NCBI RefSeq assembly: GCF_900100785.1
Contig: NZ_FNCP01000031.1
Location: forward strand, 1-49,846
Direction of reading: 5' to 3'
DNA: 49,846 nucleotides
Source: Desulfosporosinus hippei DSM 8344
Lineage (GTDB): Bacteria; Bacillota; Desulfitobacteriia; Desulfitobacteriales; Desulfitobacteriaceae
Shown here: one piece after another, positions 42,101 through 49,846 of the stretch
Layout: each line of letters starts with the position of its first letter
Numbering within the stretch: position 1 is the first letter of the stretch
Position numbers and translations under genes: made by a program
The notes under the pieces: generated by a model
Told to the model about the DNA's origin: nothing
The model's input: only the letters and a program-made list of their open reading frames with translations
Database searches by the model: none

Positions 42101-43960
42101 TTATACCACGTTTTCGCTCTTTTCATCTGCTTTGAAGATACACTGGTTTCTTCCGGCTAATTTGCCCTGATAAAGAGCCTCATCTGCTCTGGCTATTAAA
42201 ATGTCCAGAGAGGTGTTTTCCCGGTATTGACATAATCCAATGGTTATTGAAATGCTTTTGCCGATGTCTCCGTGCCGGTATTCCGCTACTGCCCTACGTA
42301 TCTCATTGGCCTTTTTTAAAATCGAATCAAACTCATCCATCTCCAGTACTATTAAGAATTCCTCACCACCCCATCGACCAACAAAACCACAGCCGCCAAT
42401 GGCAGTACTTATGATTGAAGATAAAAGCACAAGGATTTCGTCACCCATAACATGCCCGTAGTGATCGTTAATCTCTTTAAAATGATCAATATCAGCTAAG
42501 CCAATATAAAAGCTCCTTTTCTGCTCAATAAGTTCCTTGATTTTGGCAAAGACCAACCTCCTGTTAGGTAATTTTGTAAGGTAATCCGTTTTAGACATGA
42601 CTTCCATTTCCTCCAAGGCCTTCTGCAAATCGGAAGTCCGTTCCTTAACCAAAGATTCAAGATTACTGTTCAAAAGCTTAAGCTCTGACAAAATAGCCTT
42701 ATTTTCTGCCGAGAGCTGCTCAGCTCTTGTAAAGGCATTGGAGAATCTGGCAGACAAGGTATAGGCCTGGGTAAGGGTAAATACAGCAACGCCGAAGGGA
42801 ATTAGGGAAGGTGTATTGCGAAGTGTGATTTGATAAATAAAATCATTGATAAAGGTTATCCCCAAAAAAGCGAAACCCAGAAATACAATATTAGCAAAAG
42901 GAACACTTTGCCATATGCCAATAACCAGGCGAATCATGGCATAGCCTAATAAGGCAAATCCAAATACAGCATATATCATCAGTAGTCTGTCAGCTGAACT
43001 ATAGGGAATCCAGAGAATGAGCAAACCAAACAATGATCCCAGAGTGATACTGACCCTGACGAACCATTTGGGGAATAGGCCATCCAAGGTATAGTATAAG
43101 AATCCACACAAAGCTGCAAAACCAATAAACACAGATAGATAAGCCATTCGTCCGTAAACAAAAAAACTGAGATTCAAATGACTTGGTAAAAAACGTTCTC
43201 CTACCAATAACATACGAAGTGCAAACAGGAGGCAAAAAACTCCGAAATAGAGTGGTGCTCGATCCTTTGTCCTCATAATATACAGACCAAAATGATAGAT
43301 TCCCATAATGAGCAGCATACCAAAAAGGAACAAATCTCTGCCTAAACCCAACTGTACTTCTTGAGAAATCTGGGAGGCTAATCCGATTTTGGGCGCCACG
43401 ATGGTACAATCTTCCGCCGTAAAATCTGCTGTATTATAAATCAGCTCCACTTCATTACTTTCCGGGTTAAAGTAGGTGGTGAGTATATTGTAGTAAGGTA
43501 CGCTATTCTCCCGGCTCGTTCCGACTTTTCCCACTTCACCCTGTAGATTACCGTCAATGTAGAGTTTAAAGGATGTCAGTATAATATCTGACCTTAGTCC
43601 ATATGTTGACCTACCTTCAGGAAGTTTTATAACGAGCCTCACCGTACCGTAGAATTTGTTTTCCGCAAAGGGTTTGAAGCGTGCCATGCTTTCTTTGGTG
43701 CTGGGTATTTCAATAGGTGTTGGCATAACGTCAACACCCTTCACAAAGTCTTCATGAGTCAGAAACCGATTGAAGTAGAATGACCACGTGCCTTCTAAAC
43801 TAATAATTCCATTTTTCTCAAATGACCAGTTGCTTAAATCCAAGACACCGTTTATTGCCGTTGGTGGTTTCTCGGCAGTTCGTTTATTTACAAAAAATGT
43901 AGTTGCTGAAAGGATGATTAGGGCTATAATTACAAATATAGGAGTAATTTTATTTCTCAT
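42101..43960 (-). CDS. 7TMR-DISM-type diguanylate cyclase
   Basis: A 619-residue membrane sensor. An N-terminal span (about 8-25) is followed by an extracellular beta-rich domain (about 40-205, with LEGTWSFYFNRFL, KFYGTVRLVIKLP, FKLYIDGNL), typical of 7TMR-DISM sensory proteins. Seven spans occupy about 210-410, then a coiled coil (about 415-455) and a GGDEF domain with WGGEEFLIV, an active form of the signature motif. The RxxD inhibition site is not evident (GGCGFVGR precedes it). It should make c-di-GMP in response to an external ligand, probably a carbohydrate, which is inference. It overlaps nothing and lies 10 bp after the NlpC-like gene. Confidence 0.9.
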   Translation of the reverse strand: MRNKITPIFVIIALIILSATTFFVNKRTAEKPPTAINGVLDLSNWSFEKNGIISLEGTWSFYFNRFLTHEDFVKGVDVMPTPIEIPSTKESMARFKPFAENKFYGTVRLVIKLPEGRSTYGLRSDIILTSFKLYIDGNLQGEVGKVGTSRENSVPYYNILTTYFNPESNEVELIYNTADFTAEDCTIVAPKIGLASQISQEVQLGLGRDLFLFGMLLIMGIYHFGLYIMRTKDRAPLYFGVFCLLFALRMLLVGERFLPSHLNLSFFVYGRMAYLSVFIGFAALCGFLYYTLDGLFPKWFVRVSITLGSLFGLLILWIPYSSADRLLMIYAVFGFALLGYAMIRLVIGIWQSVPFANIVFLGFAFLGITFINDFIYQITLRNTPSLIPFGVAVFTLTQAYTLSARFSNAFTRAEQLSAENKAILSELKLLNSNLESLVKERTSDLQKALEEMEVMSKTDYLTKLPNRRLVFAKIKELIEQKRSFYIGLADIDHFKEINDHYGHVMGDEILVLLSSIISTAIGGCGFVGRWGGEEFLIVLEMDEFDSILKKANEIRRAVAEYRHGDIGKSISITIGLCQYRENTSLDILIARADEALYQGKLAGRNQCIFKADEKSENVV

Positions 43961-43970
43961 AATATCATCT

Positions 43971-44606
43971 CTACTTATTCAATCTGGCCCCGCCATTAAA
44001 GTGAAAAGGCTGCAGGGAGGGCATGTTGTCACCTTTGTTAAAGTCATCCGGACAATACCCGTTTGCTACGTATTGTTTAGAGATGAATCCCATCGCCATG
44101 AAGGTCTCTGCCGTTAATTCGCTGCAAAACACTTCCTTATCGGGCGCTGGTTTATTTAAAGACCTACCTTCTATGTAGTATTTCAAGGCATTTTCAGCAT
44201 TTGGAAATCCACAATCATGAACTTTGTACATGAAATCCTTAAGTTGTTCCAGCTCCGGTTGCTTCAACGAACGATTTAAATATTTCACCAAAAAATGCGT
44301 ATCATAATGTTGATTGACATCTACCTGGATACGATCATGCAGTGATACGAGCATGGGGCCGTTTTCTTTTGGTTTGCCTATCAGGTAATCCGTCAGGCCG
44401 TCACCAGAGGCTGTCGACTCCCAAAAAAGAGGTTCTTTGCCGGTCATGCCGATGTCTTTGGGTAAAACAACCATACCAACGTGTGACCAGAATGACCATT
44501 CAATCAATTCAATCAGCTTACTTGTCGTTTGAACACCATGGAATAAAATCAGATCCCCGGTTTTGAGGTTGTCTTTTACATCATTGTAAGCTATCTCTCT
44601 AATCAT
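43971..44606 (-). CDS. Permuted NlpC/P60 (papain-like) hydrolase
   Basis: A 211-residue protein with the circularly permuted NlpC/P60 layout: an N-terminal TGDLILFHG strand, the His in WSHVGMVV, FWESTASG, and the catalytic Cys late in the chain in EVFCSELTAETF. Families of this type (YebB/YiiX-like) cleave amides of lipids or cell-wall peptides. No signal peptide is present. Start 44606 follows AGGGTGAT with 9 bases; the GTG at 44618 lies inside that site. The gene is 10 bp upstream of the 7TM-GGDEF gene and probably in its operon. Confidence 0.75.
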   Translation of the reverse strand: MIREIAYNDVKDNLKTGDLILFHGVQTTSKLIELIEWSFWSHVGMVVLPKDIGMTGKEPLFWESTASGDGLTDYLIGKPKENGPMLVSLHDRIQVDVNQHYDTHFLVKYLNRSLKQPELEQLKDFMYKVHDCGFPNAENALKYYIEGRSLNKPAPDKEVFCSELTAETFMAMGFISKQYVANGYCPDDFNKGDNMPSLQPFHFNGGARLNK

Positions 44607-45040
44607 AATCTTAATCACCCTTTGAATTTATTTGGAAATACCTTTGCCCCGCTCCAACCCTTTGTTAAATTTACCTTTCATTTTAGACACCAATCATTAT
44701 TTCTCGAGTTATCCATTAATATTTCCGCATGATTTGGTTATTCCCTTCCAAGTCATAGGAAAAAAAGTAAAAAAATTTAAGATCAGGTCTATACCTGGAA
44801 CCTCGATTCTTTTTTTCAATTGATAAAACGGCAAAACCTCCGAGCCAAACCTAAATGGTGAATAGCGGCAGAATTAATAGATTGACTAAAGATACAGATA
44901 TCCCCCGATTTTCAATATCAAAAATCGAGGGGTATTTTCATTTAGATAAATTGATTTTCCCTCTTTTATCTATCCAACTCCTGTTCCGCCGTCATGCAGT
45001 TGGTCTTTGAAAATGTTTTATCAGAATGCTAAACCTCATT
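44607..45040. other. Intergenic region with a 15-bp hairpin
   Basis: About 430 bases with no supported gene. ATATCCCCCGATTTT (44899-44913) pairs with 44922-44936 with one mismatch and one G-U pair; ATTTTCATTT follows on the plus strand. Plus-strand sequence at 44825-44880 (CGGCAAAACCTCCGAGCC, AAACC..GGT, TAGCGGCAG) looks folded and would precede this hairpin, so a small plus-strand RNA ending here is possible. A 63-codon plus-strand frame at 44632 lacks a ribosome site. Confidence 0.4.
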
Positions 45041-45616
45041 TTATAATCCGTGCAAATCTGTAATTGGAATTACCGGTTCTGGATTGCAAGAATGTTCTCC
45101 AATCATTTTCTCCATCCAAATCATATCGTACCAAGTATTAAACTTGTATCCGCACTTTGTAAAATGTCCTACCTTCTTATACCCTAATTGATTATGAAAA
45201 TATGTACTTCCATTGGTAAGATAACCATCCTCGGTGGTGGTATATGCGATGCAAGCATTGAGGTTAAGAATATTTTGCTGCCTTAATATTTCTTCCAAAG
45301 CTAAATACAATTTCTTACCAACACCTTTACCTCGGCAATCCTGCCTTAGATATACGCTGGTCTCCACTGCCCAATCGTATGCTGCCCGCTCTTTAAATGC
45401 TGACGCATAGGCATAACCAATAATCCGCTTGTTTTCTATTGCAACTAGGTAAGGGTATTTCTTGGTTATATTACTGATTCTTTCTGCAAACTCTTGAACA
45501 GAAGGAACCTCATATTCAAAAGTAATAGCGGTATCTGTAACATAAGGTGCGTATAATTCCAAAATTTCTTCGGCATCTTCTTTAGTTGCCATACGCCATG
45601 TGATGTCTGACTCCAA
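45041..45616 (-). CDS. GNAT N-acetyltransferase, phosphinothricin-acetyltransferase-like
   Basis: A 191-residue acetyl-CoA-dependent acetyltransferase. The N-terminal pattern (ITWRMATKEDAEEILELYAPYVTDTAITFEYEVP) is that of the PAT/YwnH branch, and the acetyl-CoA pyrophosphate loop is RQDCRGKGVGKKLY. A later GYKKVGHFTKCGYKF is also family-typical. Substrates in this branch include phosphinothricin and methionine sulfone or sulfoximine. The start is TTG 45616 following AAGGAAGG. About 20 residues at the C-terminus extend beyond the core. Single gene behind a terminator. Confidence 0.85.
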   Translation of the reverse strand: MESDITWRMATKEDAEEILELYAPYVTDTAITFEYEVPSVQEFAERISNITKKYPYLVAIENKRIIGYAYASAFKERAAYDWAVETSVYLRQDCRGKGVGKKLYLALEEILRQQNILNLNACIAYTTTEDGYLTNGSTYFHNQLGYKKVGHFTKCGYKFNTWYDMIWMEKMIGEHSCNPEPVIPITDLHGL

Positions 45617-45645
45617 TTTTTGCCCTTCCTTTCACAAATTAAACT

Positions 45646-45676
45646 ACCAAAAACAAAAGGCCAAACCTTGGCCTTT
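45646..45676 (-). terminator. Terminator of the DAHP synthase gene
   Basis: AAAGGCCAA (45656-45664) pairs with TTGGCCTTT (45668-45676) with a 3-base loop. TTTTGTTTTTGG follows on the minus strand. It separates the synthase gene from the acetyltransferase gene. Confidence 0.75.
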
Positions 45677-45683
45677 GAATAAC

Positions 45684-46712
45684 TTAACTGTTCTCTGCAA
45701 TATAGTAAATAAGCTTTTCTGTACTCTCCCAACCCAAGCATGAATCTGTAATGGATTTTCCGTAGATATTTTCATCGATACCTTGTCTGCCTTCAACCAA
45801 ATAGCTTTCAATCATCAAACCTTTAATCATTTTCTTAAGTAAGCCATCGTACTTTCTACTTAATAAAACTTCTCGAGCGATTCTCGGCTGTTCATAAAAA
45901 CGTTTCATTGAATTAGCATGGTTGACATCGACGATAATAGCCGGATTTTTAAGGTCTAGTTTTTCATACTCGGCAGCAGTATGAATCAGATCTTCAAAGT
46001 GATAGTTGGGGATATTTCGTCCAGTGAAGTCGACGGCACCTCTTAAAATGGCATGGGCGTATGGATTCCCTTGGGTATCGACTTCCCAGCCGTTATAGAT
46101 AAAGGTATGGCTGCTCTGAGCAGCAATAATTGAGTTTAACATAACAGTTAGATCTCCGCTGGTTGGGTTTTTCATACCAATCGGCAAGTCAATTCCACTG
46201 ACAGTCAGGCGATGCTGCTGATTTTCCACCGACCGTGCCCCTATAGCGATATAACCTAAAACATCTGCAAGATAACTATAGTTTTCCGGATATAACATTT
46301 CATCTGCAGCCGGCATACCAAATTCCGCCAACGCTCTGATATGCAGTCTGCGAATGGCTTTAATACCCTCACATAAATCAGGCTTTTTCCCGGGGTCGGG
46401 TTGGTGAACCATACCTTTATAACCCTCACCTGTAGTACGAGGCTTGTTTGTATAAATTCTGGGAATGATTAATAGTCGGTCTTTCACCTTTTCCTGAACT
46501 TCAGCCAATTTCTCGATATAATCACAGACGGAATCCTCATTATCCGCCGAGCAAGGTCCGATAATCAGGATAAACCGATCATCTTGATTAGCAAAAACAT
46601 TTCTCATTTCGTCAACTCGTTTGTCGCGCAGACTACTTATATCTTTAGCTAACGGTAACTGCTCAATGATTTCTTCAGCAGTCGGTATTCGTTTAATAAA
46701 TTTCATGCTCAT
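45684..46712 (-). CDS. DAHP synthase, class I (AroF/G/H type)
   Basis: A 342-residue enzyme that condenses phosphoenolpyruvate with erythrose 4-phosphate, the first step of the shikimate pathway. Conserved segments are IGPCSADNEDS, PRTTGEGYKG, MPAADEML, GARSVENQQHR, IGMKNPTSGD and IIVDVNHANS, typical of the type I-alpha (E. coli-like, feedback-sensitive) family. The metal-binding Cys, His, Glu and Asp are all in place (C in GPCS, H in DVNH). GAGGAG is 7 bases before ATG. It is not in an aro operon; it stands alone with a plausible promoter (TTGTGT, 16 bases, TATACT) just upstream. Confidence 0.93.
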   Translation of the reverse strand: MSMKFIKRIPTAEEIIEQLPLAKDISSLRDKRVDEMRNVFANQDDRFILIIGPCSADNEDSVCDYIEKLAEVQEKVKDRLLIIPRIYTNKPRTTGEGYKGMVHQPDPGKKPDLCEGIKAIRRLHIRALAEFGMPAADEMLYPENYSYLADVLGYIAIGARSVENQQHRLTVSGIDLPIGMKNPTSGDLTVMLNSIIAAQSSHTFIYNGWEVDTQGNPYAHAILRGAVDFTGRNIPNYHFEDLIHTAAEYEKLDLKNPAIIVDVNHANSMKRFYEQPRIAREVLLSRKYDGLLKKMIKGLMIESYLVEGRQGIDENIYGKSITDSCLGWESTEKLIYYIAENS

Positions 46713-46791
46713 ACCAGTGCTCCTCGCCCCATTTAATACTTAAAGTATAAATCAAATCTAGAAAAACACAACTGCAAAGGACTCCCTGCAT

Positions 46792-49248
46792 TCATTTAAG
46801 CTGCTGATTATTCCGGAAAAAATCTTGCCAAGGGTCATTGCCGCCGATCCTCCGGAGGGCCTCCGCCATATTGACCCCGTCAGGAGCCACCGTGTCCAGT
46901 TCAGCCCAGGGGATGGGCATAGACACTCCGGCTCCCTTCCTAGCTCTCAGAGAATAGGGGGCAATGCTGGTAGCACCTCTGCCGTTGCGAATCCAGTCGA
47001 TGAAGATTTTGTTGGTACGCTTAGCCTTTCTCACATTGCTTGTATAACGATCAGGCCACTTCTGTTCCATCACTTCGGCAACGCGCCTGGCAAAATCGTG
47101 AAACCTCTCCCAGGTTACGGCCGGTTTTAAGGGGACGACTACATGGTACCCTTTGCCGCCGCTGGTCTTGAGGTAGGAGTTCAGGGAAAGCTGGGCCAGA
47201 ATATTTTTCACATCCAGCACACCTTGACGCACCCTGCTCAGATCCATCCCTTCGTCAGGATCCAGATCAAATACCATCATGTCAGGTTTTTCCAGATAGT
47301 CCACCCGGCTCCCCCAGATATGAAACTCCAGGGTGCCCATTTGTGCTTCGGCGATCAGCCCGGCTGGGGTCTCAATATAGAAGTAGTCCTCTTGTTCACC
47401 GCTGCCGGTAGAAATAGGGATAGTGACAATTCCTTTGCTTCCCGGAATGGGATGCTTCTTATAAAAGCAAGTCTGGGCTATGCCTTTGGGACAGCGGACA
47501 ATGCTGAGAACCCTATGGCTCACATAGGGCAGCATACGCTCTGCCACCTGAGCGTAATACCGAATCACATCTACTTTGGTGATTTCCGAGTCGGCAAAGA
47601 TCACTTTGTCCGGGTTGCTGATCTTGATTCCTTCGATGATGATCCCATTGGTGTTTACTTCCACAAGGCTCTCCGTTTTTTTAACAGCTGATGGGGACTG
47701 TGTTTCGTCATCCTCTCTATCCTCATCCGCTGTTTCTTTTCTAATATCCTTAGGATTCATATCCCTCCGCAGGCCTTTGAAGCTGGCCTGTCTTAACTGA
47801 TGATCTGCGGTCCACTCGGCAAATTTAATTTCCGCCACCAATTCAGGTTCAAGCCAGGTAATTTTTTCATTGGACCTGGGCTTGGGTGCAAATTGGAAAG
47901 GGGACCCTCCTCTCTGTAGGCCAGCAAATTCGCCCTCCAGCTTTTTTATATCCGATTCGCTCAAGCCGGTGCCGGCCCGTCCGGCATAGACTAATACCCC
48001 CCTTGCATAAACGCCTAGGAGCAGGGAACTTATTCCGCTGGTTTTTTTATCAGAAAGGGTATAGCCTCCGATGACAAATTCCTGCCTTTTATCGCATTTA
48101 AGCTTGATCCAGTCGCCGTTTCTCCCTCCGCTGTAGACGGAATCGGCTTTTTTTCCGATTATCCCTTCCATATCCCCTTCACAGGCCGCCCGAAAACTCT
48201 CTTTGCCGTTTCCTCTCACATGCCGGCTGTAATGGAGGTTTTCAGGGGCATCCTGCAGCAATCCTTCCAACCTTTCCTTCCTGTCAATCAGTCGTTGTCC
48301 CCTGAGGTCCGTTCCATCCAAGGCCAGGAGGTCAAAGACGATATAGGTCAGGTTTTTGGCCTGGGGATTTTTCAGATAGTTCTGCAGTGCCTGAAAGTCC
48401 GTCTTACCAGCTGGATCCGTGATGGCCATTTCGCCGTCCAGAATCATCGCCCGGCCCACCGCCCATTCCGTAAGGGAAGTGGAGACATCCTGGAACCTCT
48501 TTGTATAATCATGGCCGTTCCTGGTAATCAGCCGGACACTGTTACCTTCAATATAGGCCAGTATTCTGTAGCCATCGTATTTCAACTCATAGAGCCAATC
48601 CTCACCCTTAGGAGGCGTGTGGACTATTTGGGCCAACTGTACACCGGTACTGCTGAAGGGGTTTTTGGTGATCTTTTCCTCTTCCCCTTCTTCAATTTCC
48701 GTCATGGTGCGTCCGGTTCTGATGCTGGTGGTAAATTCGGAAATCCCCTGGGCATTATTAGCATACTCATCTTTCTCTTTAAGCAACAGCCAGTTATCCT
48801 GCTTCTCTCCCGCATTCCCTTTCAAGCGCACCAGAGCCCACTTGCCCTTAAGCCTGCGTCCTTTCAGAACAAACTTCAGCACACCTGCACGGAGTCCCTC
48901 ACCCACATCCCCAGAGGGTTCCCAGTACCCTTCATCCCAGAGCATAACCACACCGCCGCCATATTCCCCTTGGGGAATCGTCCCCTCAAAGTTTCTATAT
49001 TCCAAGGGATGCTCCTCCACCTTTATGGCCAGCCTCTTGTCACGGGTATCATAGGAAGGGCCCCTGGGCACCGCCCAGCTCAATAAAGCTCCCTCCCATT
49101 CCAGTCGGAAGTCGTAGTGATCTCTGCGAGCCAAATGGTGCTGAACCACATACCTCAGACCCTCTTGGGCAACTTCTGTTATCCCTTCCGGTTCTGAGGT
49201 TCTGGTGAAATTTCTTTTTTGATTGTACTCGTCGAGTTTTTCAGTCAT
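46792..49248 (-). CDS. ligD: LigD, three-domain NHEJ DNA ligase (PE-LIG-POL)
   Basis: An 818-residue multifunctional repair enzyme. Residues about 30-170 form the 3'-phosphoesterase (HHLARRDHYDFRLEW, PRGPS, EYGGG). The ATP-dependent ligase follows (about 205-500), with the nucleotidyl lysine in ELKYDGYRI, EGIIGKK and WIKLKC. The C-terminal primase-polymerase (about 540-818) has the metal-binding DLDPDEG and the SGGKGYHVVVP loop. The order matches Pseudomonas LigD, not the Mycobacterium order. It seals breaks with Ku; no ku gene lies in the window. The ribosome site is weak. The gene is richer in G+C than its neighbours, giving long antisense frames. Confidence 0.93.
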   Translation of the reverse strand: MTEKLDEYNQKRNFTRTSEPEGITEVAQEGLRYVVQHHLARRDHYDFRLEWEGALLSWAVPRGPSYDTRDKRLAIKVEEHPLEYRNFEGTIPQGEYGGGVVMLWDEGYWEPSGDVGEGLRAGVLKFVLKGRRLKGKWALVRLKGNAGEKQDNWLLLKEKDEYANNAQGISEFTTSIRTGRTMTEIEEGEEEKITKNPFSSTGVQLAQIVHTPPKGEDWLYELKYDGYRILAYIEGNSVRLITRNGHDYTKRFQDVSTSLTEWAVGRAMILDGEMAITDPAGKTDFQALQNYLKNPQAKNLTYIVFDLLALDGTDLRGQRLIDRKERLEGLLQDAPENLHYSRHVRGNGKESFRAACEGDMEGIIGKKADSVYSGGRNGDWIKLKCDKRQEFVIGGYTLSDKKTSGISSLLLGVYARGVLVYAGRAGTGLSESDIKKLEGEFAGLQRGGSPFQFAPKPRSNEKITWLEPELVAEIKFAEWTADHQLRQASFKGLRRDMNPKDIRKETADEDREDDETQSPSAVKKTESLVEVNTNGIIIEGIKISNPDKVIFADSEITKVDVIRYYAQVAERMLPYVSHRVLSIVRCPKGIAQTCFYKKHPIPGSKGIVTIPISTGSGEQEDYFYIETPAGLIAEAQMGTLEFHIWGSRVDYLEKPDMMVFDLDPDEGMDLSRVRQGVLDVKNILAQLSLNSYLKTSGGKGYHVVVPLKPAVTWERFHDFARRVAEVMEQKWPDRYTSNVRKAKRTNKIFIDWIRNGRGATSIAPYSLRARKGAGVSMPIPWAELDTVAPDGVNMAEALRRIGGNDPWQDFFRNNQQLK

Positions 49249-49491
49249 CTAATCACGCCGGTTCCTTCTCATCTAGGATTTTAAAAAGCCTCCAAGCTAT
49301 TGTTTCCAATTGAATTATAAGTATCCCCTTGTTTCCTTCACATTTTCCGCTAGAACTGTTTTTCAAGTTTTGATAAAAACTGGTCCAATGATTCATTGAT
49401 ATCAGGAAGGTGAAGAAGGAATTAAAGAGCAAAATGTAGAAAGTCGAAAGTTACATATAGAATAGGAAATTGAATATGAGGGTGATTACTA

Positions 49492-49797
49492 ATGAAGGAA
49501 GCACTTTTTGACCAGGTAGCTGCACATTATGATTCCTGGTATGATACTGAACTTGGATCAGTCTCTGATCAAGTTGAACGTCACTTGGCCCAGTCCATGT
49601 TTAAGACACCGGGTACCAAGGTTCTGGAGATCGGCTGTGGAACCGGACAATATACCAACTGGCTTGTGCAAGAGGGATATGAAGTCACTGCTGTGGATAT
49701 TTCCGCTGAAATGATGGCTCTGGCCCAAAAGAAACTAGCATCCCTTGAGGGCAATGTCATTAAGTTAAGGCCTGAAAAACACAACCATCCAGATTAA
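49492..49797 (+). pseudogene. Truncated class I SAM-dependent methyltransferase
   Basis: A 101-residue product that ends too early. It begins like a full methyltransferase (FDQVAAHYDSWYDTELG) and keeps motif I (VLEIGCGTGQYTNWL) and the acidic end of strand 2 (VTAVDISAEMM), then stops at about one third to one half of the family length. The last residues (RPEKHNHPD) are coded by the left arm of a terminator hairpin and the TAA stop lies in its loop, so the normal 3' end has been replaced. GGGTGAT precedes ATG. It is probably a decayed gene, though a shortened expressed protein cannot be excluded. Confidence 0.7.
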
Positions 49798-49812
49798 GAT
49801 GGTTGTGTTTTT
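49775..49812 (+). terminator. Terminator fused to the end of the truncated methyltransferase
   Basis: A perfect 15-bp stem, AAAAACACAACCATC (49775-49789) with GATGGTTGTGTTTTT (49798-49812), and an 8-base loop that includes the TAA stop. From 49813 to the window end nothing further is seen. Confidence 0.85.
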
Positions 49813-49846
49813 CTTATACATACAGGTGGGCATATAAAATTTATCA

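Noticed and set aside
41941-42126. A 61-codon minus-strand frame after the 7TM-GGDEF gene
   Set aside because: It overlaps the end of the GGDEF gene in another frame, has no ribosome site and is crossed by that gene's terminator hairpin.
44825-44880. Resemblance to the c-di-GMP-I (GEMM) riboswitch
   Set aside because: The GCAAA, CCTCCG, AAACC..GGT and TAGCGG blocks are suggestive, but the first half of the aptamer (GGCAAACC with its GNAA hairpin) is missing and no gene follows on that strand.
48220-49086. A 288-codon open frame on the plus strand
   Set aside because: It lies entirely antisense to ligD, has no ribosome site and encodes no recognisable domain. The long frame follows from the G+C-rich codon use of ligD.
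1-49846. Prophage, insertion sequence, integron or CRISPR array
   Set aside because: No transposase, integrase, phage structural gene, spaced direct repeats or cas gene was found on either strand.

Overview
The window reads as chromosome of an endospore-forming, strictly anaerobic, low-GC Firmicute, most like Desulfosporosinus or Desulfitobacterium (Peptococcaceae). This rests on gene content, not on a search: an [FeFe]-hydrogenase maturation operon, a Spo0M-type protein, YjcZ-like spore micropeptides, strong AGGAGG ribosome sites with several TTG starts, and what looks like a selenocysteine-containing protein. I see no prophage, insertion sequence, CRISPR array or tRNA gene.

Layout. 0-0.3 kb: 5' end, leader and promoter of an rRNA operon leaving to the left. 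0.4-7.4 kb: small housekeeping and membrane genes (an alpha/beta hydrolase with no standard start codon, two micro-ORFs, a metallophosphoesterase, a drug-type MFS exporter, an internally duplicated membrane protein, a CGGC-domain protein). 7.5-17.1 kb: a large FAD/Fe-S dehydrogenase, a sensor kinase behind a 38-residue micro-ORF, a PAS-rich hybrid kinase, a spore-type micropeptide and a YkgJ-type cysteine-cluster protein. 17.3-22.3 kb: a nucleoside-type ABC importer operon (lipoprotein, double ATPase, two permeases). 22.5-28.4 kb: Spo0M, a cell-wall amidase, two multi-span membrane proteins and a GGDEF/HD-GYP c-di-GMP protein. 28.5-29.3 kb: a DUF5714-type gene whose frame crosses an in-frame UGA followed by a SECIS-like hairpin. 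29.7-33.4 kb: a flavodoxin-fold oxidoreductase, a DUF2935 protein, a LysM protein and four micropeptides, two groups of which follow sigma-K-like promoter motifs. 33.5-39.2 kb: TM1266-type regulator, hydE, hydG, hydF and aspartase in one overlapping operon behind a sigma-A promoter and a leader carrying a terminator. 39.2-41.8 kb: a TetM-like GTPase fused to a YacP/Rae1-type NYN nuclease domain. 42-49.8 kb: a 7TM-GGDEF protein, a permuted NlpC/P60 hydrolase, a GNAT acetyltransferase, DAHP synthase, a three-domain LigD and a truncated methyltransferase.

How the parts fit. HydE and HydG make components of the H-cluster precursor and HydF is the scaffold that delivers it, so the 33-39 kb operon implies an [FeFe]-hydrogenase elsewhere in the genome. 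The two c-di-GMP proteins and the two kinases form a dense signalling set. The micropeptides, LysM protein and Spo0M fit spore formation. The observations most worth checking are the probable new selenoprotein (28531-29325), the GTPase-nuclease fusion (39199-41847) and the leader of the hyd operon. Several gene starts were moved from the longest frame to the codon correctly spaced behind a Shine-Dalgarno sequence.
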